A DNA stretch of 64,000 nucleotides from NCBI GenBank assembly GCA_001566745.1, contig KQ964499.1, positions 1-64,000 of the forward strand. Direction: 5' to 3'. This stretch comes from Conidiobolus coronatus NRRL 28638. Lineage: Eukaryota > Entomophthoromycota > Entomophthoromycetes > Entomophthorales > Conidiobolaceae. A program made the translations under genes and the position numbers. Positions 24,206 through 35,224 of this stretch are shown in pieces (positions within the stretch are counted from its first letter, which is position 1; each line of letters begins with the position of its first letter). Under the pieces are notes generated by a model. It was not told the origin of the DNA. It worked only from the letters and a program-made list of their open reading frames with translations, and did no database searches.

Positions 24206-25398
24206 TTTTTACATTCATTAATAAAAATAATTTTTAATATTCTAAATAACTTGGTTATATATTTTAATATTTTTAATATTTTTAATAAGCCAAAGTATGC
24301 AAATCAGCAAATCTCATTTCTATGCTATTTACTATAATATACCTATACATTAAAACTTAACCTCAAGCCTGCTGTATAATGCTTGCAATATATATTTATC
24401 TTAAGCAAATATTTTGTTATTAATGTATATGTAGATAGCTTACTTGATTAAAATATTTCCCATGCAATATTTTTTCTAATTATTCTTACAAGTCTCCTTT
24501 ATCATTAATTATATTTTCTTAATTGAGCTGAATAGTTTTAATATTGCTAAAATTCATGATAAATATATCTAAATAAATGAATTTTTAGGTATATACCTAT
24601 CGTTTTTAACTAAATAATGATCCAGCTATTTATTTATTGAATTATTGATATTATCTGTTTTTTGCATGCTGAATGTAATATTGAAATATTTCAAATAAAA
24701 ACTGCATTTTCAGATTGTATGTTTAGATTCAATATATAACCAATAATATTATTGTTTTTGTACAAATTCTTTCAAAGTACTTATTATTAAAGCGAGAATC
24801 TAATATTTAAAATAAACTATAAAAGCAATAACTTTTACAAAACCTATAACAACTTTAAGTATAATTTGTTTACTTTTATAAATTTACTATAGCAAATGAC
24901 ACATGAAATATAGACTAAAACATGCTTTAAATCCCTATTATCAGATTCAACAACCTGTAAATTTAACAAAAGTTAAGAATGAATTATACCATTTAAAGAA
25001 TACTGTATACATTTGAGCCATCCAATCATATTAAATTTGCAGTTATTTTTTCACTAAAAATAATGTCATTTATGTTTGTGAGGCTGCTTTTTGTTAGAAT
25101 ATTTCTCTAGCCCTACATTTTTGAGCAATTTGGCTTCATATTGTTCCGCTTTAACAGACCATACGGATGTTTTCGGGTGATTTCAATGGATACCCATATT
25201 AAAAAGGTACTTGACAGGAAATTAAGGGTTTTGATTGGCAGAAACGGACAAGGATAAATCAAAGTGAAGATTCAGGGCATCCCATAATTAGTGATGTAAC
25301 GTGAGTTAGTCCATTGGGTGTTCCATAAAAACCTTGATGTCACTCTTAGCGCAGATTAATATTCAGAATCTGATTAATACATATTAAATATCTTTCCA
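24206..25398. other. Intergenic with aspartate aminotransferase promoter
   Basis: The left 850 bp are featureless AT-rich DNA. From about 25100 the GC content rises, with an ATTGG near 25237 and a twice-repeated GATTAATA (25354 and 25372) shortly before the start codon. This fits the promoter of a highly expressed gene, but no specific factor is assigned. Confidence 0.45.
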
Positions 25399-26670
25399 AT
25401 GTTAAGCATCACCCGTACTGCTGCCCGTAAAGGAGCCAACTGGACTGCTATTTCCTCCAAAGCTATCTCCACTTGGGCTCAAGTTCCTCAGGGACCTCCT
25501 GATGCTATCTTAGGTATCACTGAAGCTTACAAGGCTGATACTGATTCCAGAAAAATGAACTTAGGTGTTGGTGCCTACAGAGATGACCAAGGTAAGCCTT
25601 TTGTTTTGGACTGTGTTAAGCAAGCCGAAAGAACCCTTTTAGACCAATCTTTGGATAAAGAATACTTGGGAATTACTGGTTTAGCTTCCTTCGTCAAGTC
25701 TGCTAAAGAATTAGCTTACGGAACTAACTCTGTTGCTGTCAAAGACAACCTTATTGCCGCTACCCAATCTATTTCTGGTACTGGTGCTCTTCGTATTGGT
25801 GGTGAATTCCTTCGCAGATTCTATCCTCATGCCAAGAAGATTTATCTTCCTACTCCTTCTTGGGGAAACCACACTCCTATCTTCAAAGATTCCGGCTTAG
25901 AAGTTGGTAGCTACCGTTACTTCAACAAGGAAACCAATGGCCTTGACTTACAAGGTATGGTCGAAGATTTAAAGAACCTTCCTCAAAACTCTATTGTTTT
26001 ACTTCATGCCTGTGCTCACAATCCTACTGGTGTTGACCCCACCCAAGCTGAATGGAAAGAAATCTCTGAAGTCATCAAGCAAAAGAATCACTTCTGCTTC
26101 TTCGATATGGCCTACCAAGGTTTTGCTTCAGGTGACATCACCAAGGATGCTTATGCTCTCCGCTACTTTGTTGAACAAGGTCACTCTGTCGCTTTATCTC
26201 AATCCTTTGCCAAGAACATGGGTATGTATGGTGAACGTATTGGTCAATTCTCTATCCTCTGCAAAGACGCCAAAGAAAAGGCTGCTGTTGAAAGTCAAAT
26301 CAAGATCATTGTCCGCCCTCTTTACTCCAACCCCCCTTTGAACGGTGCTCGCATTGTCAGCCACGTTCTCAACACCCCTCAATTATACGATTTATGGTTA
26401 CAAGAAGTTAAGCTTATGGCTGATCGTATCATTACCATGAGAACTGACTTAAAGGGTCACTTAAACAAGTTGGGATCTGTACACAACTGGGATCATATCA
26501 CTAACCAAATTGGTATGTTCTGTTATTCAGGTTTAAAGGCTGATCAAGTCGAAAAGTTGATGAAAGAACATCATATTTACTTAACTAAGGATGGTCGTAT
26601 CTCTATGGCTGGTATCTCTAGTCACAATGTTGAATACTTAGCCCAAGCTATTCACCAAGTCTCTAAATAA
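25399..26670 (+). CDS. AAT1: Aspartate aminotransferase, mitochondrial, 423 aa, intronless
   Basis: PLP enzyme that interconverts aspartate plus 2-oxoglutarate with oxaloacetate plus glutamate (EC 2.6.1.1), part of the malate-aspartate shuttle. Residues 1-25 ([20 protein letters not shown]...) form a basic, acid-free mitochondrial presequence. The mature part starts [20 protein letters not shown]. Visible signatures are [33 protein letters not shown] and the PLP-lysine segment [16 protein letters not shown] (Lys about 271). The C-terminal [18 protein letters not shown] and [10 protein letters not shown] are typical of GOT2. Codon choice favours C-ending and GGT/GCT codons more than in neighbouring genes, a sign of high expression. 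Length equals the family norm. Confidence 0.95.
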   Translation: MLSITRTAARKGANWTAISSKAISTWAQVPQGPPDAILGITEAYKADTDSRKMNLGVGAYRDDQGKPFVLDCVKQAERTLLDQSLDKEYLGITGLASFVKSAKELAYGTNSVAVKDNLIAATQSISGTGALRIGGEFLRRFYPHAKKIYLPTPSWGNHTPIFKDSGLEVGSYRYFNKETNGLDLQGMVEDLKNLPQNSIVLLHACAHNPTGVDPTQAEWKEISEVIKQKNHFCFFDMAYQGFASGDITKDAYALRYFVEQGHSVALSQSFAKNMGMYGERIGQFSILCKDAKEKAAVESQIKIIVRPLYSNPPLNGARIVSHVLNTPQLYDLWLQEVKLMADRIITMRTDLKGHLNKLGSVHNWDHITNQIGMFCYSGLKADQVEKLMKEHHIYLTKDGRISMAGISSHNVEYLAQAIHQVSK

Positions 26671-27161
26671 TTGATTTATAATTTTGTATCCATGCTATTT
26701 TTACTAAACATTCTATCTTCTTACTAATAAAACCTTAAAATTAGAGTTCACAATAATAACTATACTAGTCATGATTTCTAAGATATCATATTTTCACTTG
26801 AAAGTGAAAACTGATACTTAATCATCATATGATGCATACATGAATTAGTAACATAACTGGGTTGAGCTCCATTTATTAACCTTGCAACTCGTTAATTTAT
26901 CGAAAAAAAAGTATGAATTCTTTCATATGACCTATTCATACATGTGATATATACCATGATCCTCCATTATCCAATATACTCTATTTTTAATATAAAAATT
27001 TTCTTAAATCTAGTTTTCGATCTTTATTAAGTACTTATATCTGATAATACTAAATTAGTATTATTTATCTAGCTATCTACATGCTTGTAAAAGTCATTTA
27101 AAAATTTATAATTATCGAGTATCGCATCTTTAATTCCTATTAACAAATGATTTAAATAATA

Positions 27162-27245
27162 TGAGAGATTCTAGTTAATTTTATAAGATTGTTAAAAACT
27201 TTAATAGGCCAAATTTGTAATGTTTTTTATTTTTATATTCACAAA
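27162..27245 (+). mobile_element. MITE end fragment
   Basis: Starts TGAGAGATTCTAGTTAATTT after a TA, matching the left terminus of copy A. Similarity continues loosely to about 27240 through a GTAATGTTTTTTATTTTTAT stretch and then fades. No partner end could be placed confidently, so this is a solo end or a strongly decayed copy. Confidence 0.5.
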
Positions 27246-27482
27246 AAGTATTTATCATTATTTTAAGTATTAGAGTAGCAAATACTTTAGAAATCGTATG
27301 TGCCATTTGTATTAATAACCCTGCTGACTGAAAATAGTTCATTTTTATGATAATATACTTTATGTATATTTATAGTATATATGATAGATTCAATTCTATC
27401 AGCAATACTAATATTATATCTTAAAATAAAAAATAATTAAACAAAGTTTTTATTTATCAGCTAACATTAACTAAATATAATA

Positions 27483-27742
27483 TATGAGTGTTTCTGATTA
27501 ATCTAAATAAAATTTGGATGGATTCTGTTCAAAGTTATAATTTTAATACAAGCAAGTTATTAACATATATATACGTATTTAAAAGAAAATTTTTAATAAT
27601 ATCATATTAAAAAACTATATTATTAACTTTAACTAATATAATTTCTGTTAAATAAGGTTCAACATACAATAATCAAAAACATTTTAAATTTGTCTTATAA
27701 AAGATTTTGAATAAATTTCATCAATTTAACCAGGATCACTCA
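27483..27742 (-). mobile_element. MITE copy C, TA-flanked, about 260 bp, diverged
   Basis: The left end TGAGTGTTTCTGATTAATCT and right end ACCAGGATCACTCA are inverted relatives of each other, and each is flanked by TA. The middle shares the ATATCATATTAAAAAACTAT / AACTTTAACTAATA phrases with copies D and E in the same orientation. More diverged than the other copies, so probably an older insertion. Confidence 0.7.
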
Positions 27743-28125
27743 TATATAAAACTCAATTATAATGAATTTGCTAAATTAAAATATAATCTTAATTAGTGAC
27801 GTCTAACTATATTAATACTTAAAACGTATACTTAAAATATATCTAATAGAAAACTGCAGCTCTCAAGTTAAATATCTACTTCAAATTCAATATTAATATT
27901 AATAAACTAGCTAAACATGCAAAAACCATTATATTTCAATTTCTTTCCACACATAAATTAAAATTAATATCTGACGAAGTTTTTTGAAACTGAATGCTTC
28001 TTAAATTAAAGATTTTTAAAGTTTGCCTTAACTTGATAATGGATATAATTTATCAAGTTTATAAATTTAAACGATTCATTAATAAAAATGCTAACTTAAT
28101 TAAATTGAGTTTTAATATGGAAAAA

Positions 28126-28556
28126 CTATTGCTTGTTTTCAGTTTCTTCTCCTGTAAATAACTTGGGTAATTGCAAACCAACTCTCTTGGCTGTAGCTTC
28201 AATTTTTTGGTCTTCAGAAATAGGTGAGGCATAAGCTTCTAAAAGTTCCTGTAAATTGTTAAATATAAAACTTATAATTATTGTTTGTAAAATTTGTTAC
28301 TTGATGCTTCCTTGTGGATTGCAAATAAGATAATACAGCTTCGCCTTGTTGAGCTAATTTCTTATCACTAGTATCGGTTTCGAGTTTTTGAAAGTGACTA
28401 GTTAAATATGGAACTGCTACAGATTGAGGAGTATAAGTAGTGAACTATACAAAGTTTAGTAAAAATTTTAAAAATATGTGTTATATTAAATACTTGATGA
28501 GTAGCTTGATCAACAATTTTTTTGAAAAGATTTTGAGTTATTTGTTTGGCAGCCAT
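28126..28556 (-). CDS. FMC1-like mitochondrial ATP synthase assembly factor, 109 aa, 3 exons
   Basis: Exons in reading order are 28556-28494, 28444-28301 and 28248-28126, summing to 110 codons. The protein begins MAAKQITQNLFKKIVDQATH and has a central helical region QQGEAVLSYLQSTRKHQELL. It ends with ATAKRVGLQLPKLF, which resembles the Arg-x-Val-Gly-x-x-Leu-Pro motif of the FMC1/C7orf55 family, small mitochondrial matrix factors needed for F1-ATPase assembly. The match rests mainly on that C-terminal motif, the RKH motif and the size; family proteins are about 110-155 aa. An unrelated small mitochondrial protein cannot be excluded. Both introns are about 50 nt and phase 0. Confidence 0.65.
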
Positions 28557-29398
28557 TTTAAATAAATATTATACTGTATTATTTAATGGCTGATTTCTAA
28601 CCCATTTATGAATTATTTATACAAAAATGGGCATAATAGAAATTATGGGATTAGATAACTGAGCATACTATGTATTGCTTAGTAATATCTGTATATTCTT
28701 ACTTATTTAAAATTAAAAATGGTACAAGCAATAAAAATCTATTGTAAATTTAAATATTTACTCTATCAGTCGTGTTATATTAGATTAAACTATTATAACA
28801 GCTATCTTTTCGAGTATTTGATTGAATTGGAATAAAGATGTACAAGTTGAAATTTGATATAAAAATCATAGTATATGGATTATTTTTCTGGTTGTGTATG
28901 TTGTCTAAAAGTGGTATAAGATAATGTTATCGCATAAAGTATTGTATATACTTAATCGGCAATTATTTGAAACATCATTCATCCAATTATAACAAAATAT
29001 ATCAATAAGCTCAAGTAAAGATATATTGAAGAAATACAGCTCTTTTTATTTATAACAAACTCTAAATAAAAAGTTTTATAATATAGAAAATTAAAGTATT
29101 GAGGTCGCTAAACTATATTCAGAATAATAGAAGTTTATTGAATTAAAGATATAAATAAGCTTTTGTAATTAAAACTATACATAAATCCCTTAAATAACGA
29201 TGTGTTAATTTCATAAAAATTAAAAGATAATTAGTATAAAAGGGTATATTGAGTAACTGATGGCAACAAATTGTAACTATATTATCTAATGACTATCATA
29301 ATTTTTTAACCAGGTCATAACTATTAATTGAGTTAATTTCTGAATGTTACGGCTATGAATTGTAATTTTTTTAGTTGCGTATTATATTAGCTGTAACA
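28557..29398. other. AT-rich intergenic between FMC1-like and FIP1 genes
   Basis: FIP1 3' flank and FMC1-like promoter. No gene or repeat found. Confidence 0.5.
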
Positions 29399-30960
29399 TT
29401 AGCGGCGCTTATAAGTTCGATCGTTTAATTCTTCGGCTTGTCGTTTTCTAAATAATTTTAGCATTAATATAAAAAATTACTAACTGAAATTACCTGTCTC
29501 TGGTGGTCAATCCTTCAGGACTATCTCTTCTACGACTGTTGCGGTCAGAATCAAAATCTCTCCCTCTTCCACTTCTTCCTCTGTCTGAACGCGTGTTAAT
29601 ACTGCGATCTCTTTCGCGCTCTCTGTCTCTGTGAGCGTCCCTATCTCTATCTCTGTCTCTTTCACGGCCTCTTTCTCTATTCCCATCCCAGTTTCTGTCT
29701 CGATTATCTCGATTTGCTTGCCTATTATCTCGAGAACCACTGGGAGAGTTAGGCTTACCCATATCTCTATTATTTGGTCTTGGGTGGTTACCAGGACGCA
29801 TTGGAGATCTGTCAGTGTCTTTTTGATCACGGCCTAAAAAGTATTAATAAACATCTCTGATCTGAATTTATTGCTACTGTTACCATTATTACCTCCATGC
29901 TTGTTAATTTGACCATGATCAAAGTGTGGCCTATTTTGAGGGTGGAACATAGGTGGCCTCATACCCTATAAACTAGTTATGTATATAGTATATATTATCA
30001 TAAATTGAGCTTACTGGAGGTAACATAGGCATCGGAGGGAAGGGTGGTGCGCCTGGAGGTGGAATGAACTGCATTCTAATAGCATGTTAGCAGTGTTATA
30101 ATGTAAAGTTATATATATAATTACGATGGATCCATAGGGCCTTTATGAAATGAGATGTCCATTTTGTTAATGGGGGGAATTCCTGAGTGAGATTCTGTTA
30201 GAAATTCAAATAATATATAAAGCTATGCTTACCATTCTGCTGATCCATGTGATTGCCTCCTTTGCTCTTTTTCAAGTCTTCTCTCATAGATTTTTGTTTA
30301 TTGCAGTAAGCTCTCCAAGTTACTTCATTAAACCCGTAATTAAAATAATCGGTAATATCTGCACCAGGTTTTCTCCAAGGTTGCTCTTCTAATCCATCTA
30401 GATCAAGGTCTAATAAACTTTCTCCGTTGAATTGAGCTGTGACGTTTATATCGATAGCAGGAGCTTTTACTGTTTCTATAAAATTAAATTTAGCACTAAT
30501 TCAAAGAACAAATAATAATTAAATATATGTACCTGTTTCAGTAGTTTTGGTTTGTTCAGGCTTCAAGTTCACTAAAGCCTCTCTATAAAAATATTAATAA
30601 TTATATATAATCATTTTGGGCTAATAAATACTCTTCTTTAGGCTTATCTCCATCTTGGTTAACATCTAAAACGAACATAACGTCATCTTCACTATCACTA
30701 TCTTCTTCCTCTTCCTCTGACTCATCAGTTTCGTCAGCTTCTTTATTTTCAGTTTCAGGGGGGTTATCATTATTCTGCTCTTCTTCAGACTTTTTAGATA
30801 CATCTGTTTGGTTGTTTTCAGGTTCTTGAGTAGATAAATTCTCTGTTTTTGTAGCTGTATCTATATTTTTAATGTTTTCAGAGGATGCTATGGCTTGAAT
30901 TTGCTCAGATTGAGCTGTAGCAGAGTCATCTCCATACAAATACAAATCATCCTCATCCAT
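29399..30960 (-). CDS. FIP1: Pre-mRNA 3'-end processing factor Fip1, 404 aa, 8 exons
   Basis: Subunit of the cleavage and polyadenylation factor that links poly(A) polymerase to the complex. Exons in reading order are 30960-30632, 30582-30533, 30475-30233, 30194-30125, 30075-30015, 29965-29893, 29833-29494 and 29447-29399, 405 codons with stop. The N-terminal 110 residues are strongly acidic (EEEEDSDSED). The conserved Fip1 motif lies at about residues 155-195: LDGLEEQPWRKPGADITDYF and FNYGFNEVTWRAYCNKQKSM. It is followed by a Pro/Met-rich linker and a C-terminal RD/RE repeat tail (RERDRDRDRDAHRDRERERD). That tail resembles metazoan FIP1L1 and is missing from the short yeast protein. All splice joins keep frame. 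Identification is secure. Confidence 0.93.
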
Positions 30961-31700
30961 ATCTATTTTAGTTATTATTGTATTTATTATAATGCAAATT
31001 TATTGAATGCTTCTTTTTATTAATTTTTAAATTTTAATTTTATAGTTGTCCCATGAATCAAAATTTATGTTAGTTTAAATATAATTTGAATTATGGGTTA
31101 AGTTTTATTCAAATACTAGACAAAAAACTTAATTATAAATATATATGGTTAAATTTTGGTTTTTCGCCATTAAGTAATATTGGAAAGCTTAAGGTAATAA
31201 TTAACCCTTACTAGCTAAATCCATATATATTCTAGGTATTTTGGAAGATAACTCTCAATAATAAGCCAATACTCAGCCTTGAGAAAAAAGCAGCATTCGC
31301 ATGATATGTATTAAAAATTTGATAAATAGCTAGAATTGTTGTAATAACTACATTTTGTGCTATTTTATCAAAAAAAATATACGAATATTTAATCAAATGA
31401 ACGAGAAACTTTTAGCGTAATGATATAATAAATATTTATATTTCTGTATATAGAATATAACCTTTTCTTTATATAACACTAAATGGAATAAAAAATGATT
31501 TAGATGTTTATGATAACATTATATAATTAACCCAATCCAGCTAATCAATTCAAAATTTAAATTTATAATTAAATTATAATGGGGTATTTTTATTTGTATA
31601 AGGAGATTTAGATCCCCAATTAACTTAAACACCACTTAATATTGAAGTTGAGTATAAATAAGCTTACACTTCTACGCTTTATTAATTATAATTCGAAATA
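30961..31700. other. Divergent intergenic, FIP1 / small secreted protein
   Basis: AT-rich spacer of 740 bp holding two divergent promoters. No element stands out, although a GAGTATAAATAAGC box at about 31650-31663 is well placed as a TATA element for the rightward gene. Confidence 0.45.
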
Positions 31701-32099
31701 ATGAGACTCCTAATTGTTAATAGTTTATTATGCGTGCTTTCTGCTCAAAATAACCAGCAAGACTTGGCTAATAAGGCAAATGAGTTAATGCACCAGTTGA
31801 ATAATGTAAGCCCTAGTTTAATCAGTCAAGTGACTAGCATTGCACAAAGTGTTGCAAACAATCAGCCACAGGCATCAAGCATTGTTAGCTCCATCATTGC
31901 ATCAGCATCTCCACATCCTACTCATAGCTCTCATGGATCTAAAGACTCGTCTTCAGGCACTGCTACTGCAAGCAAATCTAGTGGATCTTTATCTGTTTCT
32001 CCTTCATCTAGTACATCAAGCGCATCTTCCGACCTCTTAATTATGAATTCATTTGTTGCTTTATCATTAATGAGCCTTATTTCCTACACATTTTTATAA
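31701..32099 (+). CDS. Small Ser-rich secreted protein, probably GPI-anchored, 132 aa
   Basis: I do not recognise a family. Residues 1-15 (MRLLIVNSLLCVLSA) form a short signal peptide with a likely cleavage before QNNQQ. The body of about 95 residues starts with a helical segment (LANKANELMHQLNNVSPSLI) and becomes a Ser/Thr/Ala-rich, O-glycosylation-type stalk (SSSGTATASKSSGSLSVSPS). The last 20 residues are hydrophobic (FVALSLMSLISYTFL) after a small-residue SSASSD that could serve as a GPI omega site. This architecture is common in fungal cell-wall or surface proteins. No Cys residues follow the signal peptide. Intronless. Function unknown; host-interaction or wall roles would be speculation. 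Confidence 0.65.
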   Translation: MRLLIVNSLLCVLSAQNNQQDLANKANELMHQLNNVSPSLISQVTSIAQSVANNQPQASSIVSSIIASASPHPTHSSHGSKDSSSGTATASKSSGSLSVSPSSSTSSASSDLLIMNSFVALSLMSLISYTFL

Positions 32100-32528
32100 A
32101 CTTCTATTCCGTCTAATTAATAAACTTCGTTTTCCTTATAATACAAATCAATTGCTATTAATGCTAAATATCAATTCAGTTAATAAACTTTTGATTAGTT
32201 AATCAACCTAAGAGTTATATAATCATATCGACATATAAATTTAGACCATTACAGTTTCTAAATACTGCCATTCCATTAACTTATACTGACATTAATATTG
32301 TTTACGTGTAATATTCTAGAAAGCAATTCTAATGCAAAATGGGTAAATATATTAAAACTATTGAATAGTTATAGGAATTACATATTTGTATTAATTTAGT
32401 TCTAGTCAATCTATATAATAAGCAAATTCGACTTTAACTACTTTGCAAGCAAAAATTTTCTAATTTATTAAAAGCCAATTCAGACTATAGCTTTGAATAT
32501 GCACAATTAAATAAAATAGTTTAGAATA

Positions 32529-32776
32529 TGAGTAGTTCTGGTTAATTTGATTCAAATTTTGTAAGAGCTCAGTTCAAAATTTTTATTTTTTATATCCGAG
32601 TTTTCATCGTGCATAGTCCTTATTTAATAGAGAATTGATAATAATATCGTATTAAAATATTATACCACCAACTTTGACTAATAAAAGATGCTCATAATAA
32701 TCTTTAAGCAACTAAAAATCAAAAATTTTGGAATGGGCTCTTACAAAATTTGAATCAAATTAACTAGAATTACTCA
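32529..32776 (-). mobile_element. MITE copy D, TA-flanked, about 248 bp, best-preserved TIRs
   Basis: The left terminus starts TGAGTAGTTCTGGTTAATTT. The right terminus, read on the other strand, starts TGAGTAATTCTAGTTAATTT. The two remain similar for about 55-60 bp, to a CAGTTCAAAATTTTT / CATTCCAAAATTTTT segment. TA flanks both ends. The interior is the reverse complement of copies A and B. This copy gives the clearest view of the element's structure. Confidence 0.85.
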
Positions 32777-33060
32777 TATAATCTAATAAGCTAAACCATA
32801 CCTTATTATAAAATTTGAGATATTATTATAGCTGTTAAACTACATTAATTCAATTGTTTATATAAATTATATGTATCTTAATTAGTAAAATAAAAACAAA
32901 CAGCATGCTAATAAAGTAAATATGATATAGATAATTTGCTCCTGGATAAATATAATAATTATAAGTGCTTGGTATTTTAAATTGCAATATGACTAATAAA
33001 AGTTTAAAATTTTAGAACGAACAGGTTGATCAGTTTTAAGTTGGATTTAATAGCATAATA

Positions 33061-33320
33061 TGATAGATTATAGTTAACTCGGTTCAACTTTTGTATGTTC
33101 TCAGTTCAAAATTTTAATTTTTATAACCGTGTTTTCATCGTGTATAGTCATTATTTAATAGGAAATTGATAACTATATCATATTAAAACACTATATTATC
33201 AACTTTAACTAATAAATGCTACTATTTAATAAGCTTTAGACAACTAAAAATCAAAAACATTGCAAACTTTCCATATAAAAAATTTGAAAAAATTTTACTC
33301 GTTTTAACCAGAGTCTTTCA
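33061..33320 (-). mobile_element. MITE copy E, TA-flanked, about 260 bp
   Basis: Same orientation as copy D. The left end TGATAGATTATAGTTAACTC and the right end, on the other strand TGAAAGACTCTGGTTAAAAC, match the two termini of copy A in swapped order. Interior phrases such as GTGTTTTCATCGTGTATAGT are shared with D. TA lies on both sides. The TIRs have diverged more from each other than in D. Confidence 0.8.
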
Positions 33321-33683
33321 TATTAAATAATTTCAAGTAATCAAGTTATTCCAACATTAATTCAAGCATGTGATAAATATATGTTAAAATGATCTGTTAA
33401 TTTAAAGATATAATATTGTCAGTAGTTCAATAGCAGTCTAATTAAGATATAATAGTGCAGTTTGATATAAAGAAAAATATAGCGATATATATAATAGCTA
33501 ATACATATAAATATTTAATGTAGATATTAAAATTTATGAATATTGAATATGTTTTATATTAAATATATGGTAAATTAGATGTTTTTAAATTTCTGTACAC
33601 ACAATAATCTGGCATATAACCAAATGAATCTTTAAAAAAAGTTAAAACAGCGCTGCCTTAGCTAAAAGAAAGTAATAATTTCA

Positions 33684-35224
33684 CTATTTGAAAGTGTACC
33701 ACCTTTCTAAAATGTTGTTTGCACCAATAATAGGGTGCAGTGTTACGTAGATTAAGAAAAACTCGAGACCTTGTCTTCTATTCTCTACAAACTCGGCTTG
33801 AAATTTTCCTAATATACTGATTAATAAAGTGAGTTAAAAAGATTATTAAACTTATTACCAACTAGCTTCTTCTGCGGGAGTTGAGGTATATTCTTTTTAA
33901 GATTTGGGTAGAGTCTACAAAGTACTTCTCTAAGTCTGACAAACTCAGAGTACCTCTTGCGTACCTGTAATTTTCCTCCCTTTACAAGTTTGGCTGTAAC
34001 TGTATAGAGAGTGTATGATCTCATACCAGTTCCCACTCTGTATGGATTGCTTATAACTACATCAGAAGCAAATAGCCCTTGTGTAAAGCTCTCTGTTAAA
34101 TCTGGAGTATTTTCTGGAAGCATGGGTGAAATATGTAATTTATCAATAGCGTTTTCTATAGGTTCTGACATGCTTCTTGAACCTAGTGACATTCTAAGAT
34201 CGGGTGTTGAAGAACTGTCTAGCTGAGAATAAAGCTGTGGCCTTTTAGGTGGAAATAGGTGTGATTGTGTTGGTTGAAGTGTGTTGTTTTGATCAGCATT
34301 AAATTGGACATTTGGGTCGAGAGAATCGAGTGCTTTTGGCTTATTTACAGTCTTTATATACTCCATTGAGTCGAGTCGTAAAGAATTTAATGTGGGGCGA
34401 TAGTTTAAGGATGCAGATTCGTGTTCTGGATCATACTCTGAATCGCTATCTATATGCCCATGATCATAACTGCTAAAGCCCTTGATACCAACTCCCATTG
34501 GAGATGTTTTTGCATATGGGTTGAAATTGATTAATGAAGATGAACTTGAGAGAGTATTTTGGTTGTTAGGAGAAAGGATTAACGAGTCTCCAAGGCCTGG
34601 AGAACTATCACATTGTGCAACAACTAGAGAAATTAGAAATAGTATTTAAAATTATATAAATTCAATACCTCTTAAAGTTTCTTTTAAAAATTTGTAGTAT
34701 TTTTTAATTTGCTGGCTTGATATCTCGGTTTTATTATTTAGAGCCTGGTTAAGCTCTGATATATACTGCTTTATTTTTGTGCGATATTCTAAAACTAAAC
34801 AAAATATTAAAAATAAAATTTAAATCTAATACATTTTATATTGTACCTTTAACTGTTTGATTTAAGGAATTCAGATCTTCATGTAAATTTAAAGAAGAAA
34901 TAGACTCATCAGGATTTTGATCATCAGCGTCTATTTGGCTGGGATTATTCAAGGCAGAATTTGATGTGGTGTTTAGTAGCTCTAATAATTAATTTAGCAA
35001 ATTAGCGATATAATTTAAGTTGGCTTACCTAAAATCTGATTCATGGCAGTAAGTGTATCCTTTATAGATTCTTCAGAAGCAGGTTTTTCGCTATCGTTTT
35101 TTTGTGAATCAGGCGACATTTTGCTAGTCTGAATATAATTTTCGTTTATATCCTCTAGTGACTGTCTTCGGATTATAGGCGGGATCAGATCGTTGTGAAC
35201 TGAAGTAGTTGTATCTGATAACAT
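33684..35224 (-). CDS. PX-domain phosphoinositide-binding protein, 448 aa, 5 exons
   Basis: Exons in reading order are 35224-35029, 34981-34847, 34794-34669, 34623-33859 and 33808-33684, 449 codons with stop. The N-terminal half is polar and Ser/Asn-rich with a helical stretch (EYRTKIKQYISELNQALNNK). The C-terminal 115 residues form a PX domain: YTVTAKLVKGGKLQVRKRYS with the basic RKRYSEF pocket, then LYPNLKKNIPQLPQKKLVG (the PxxP loop) and EFVENRRQGLEFFLIYVTLH. PX domains bind PI3P on endosomes and vacuoles. The nearest known fungal architecture is Ypt35-like, a single C-terminal PX, but the long N-terminal region is not diagnostic. I start at MLSDTTTS (35224); an ATG at 35287 would add an AT-rich hydrophobic tail that is probably leader. 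Confidence 0.8.

Larger units (their letters stand above)
26671..28125. other. Intergenic carrying MITE copy C and a MITE fragment
   Basis: Convergent spacer between the aminotransferase and the FMC1-like gene. Apart from the two MITE-derived segments (listed separately) nothing is recognisable. Confidence 0.5.
32100..33683. other. Intergenic with two inverted-orientation MITEs
   Basis: The spacer holds copies D and E (listed separately), about 285 bp apart. The sequence between them has no open frame. Confidence 0.5.

Noticed and set aside
29507-29837. Long open frames overlapping the RD/RE-repeat exon of FIP1 in other frames and on the opposite strand
   Set aside because: These are shadows of a simple-sequence coding repeat. 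Only the RERD frame joins in phase to the conserved Fip1 exons.
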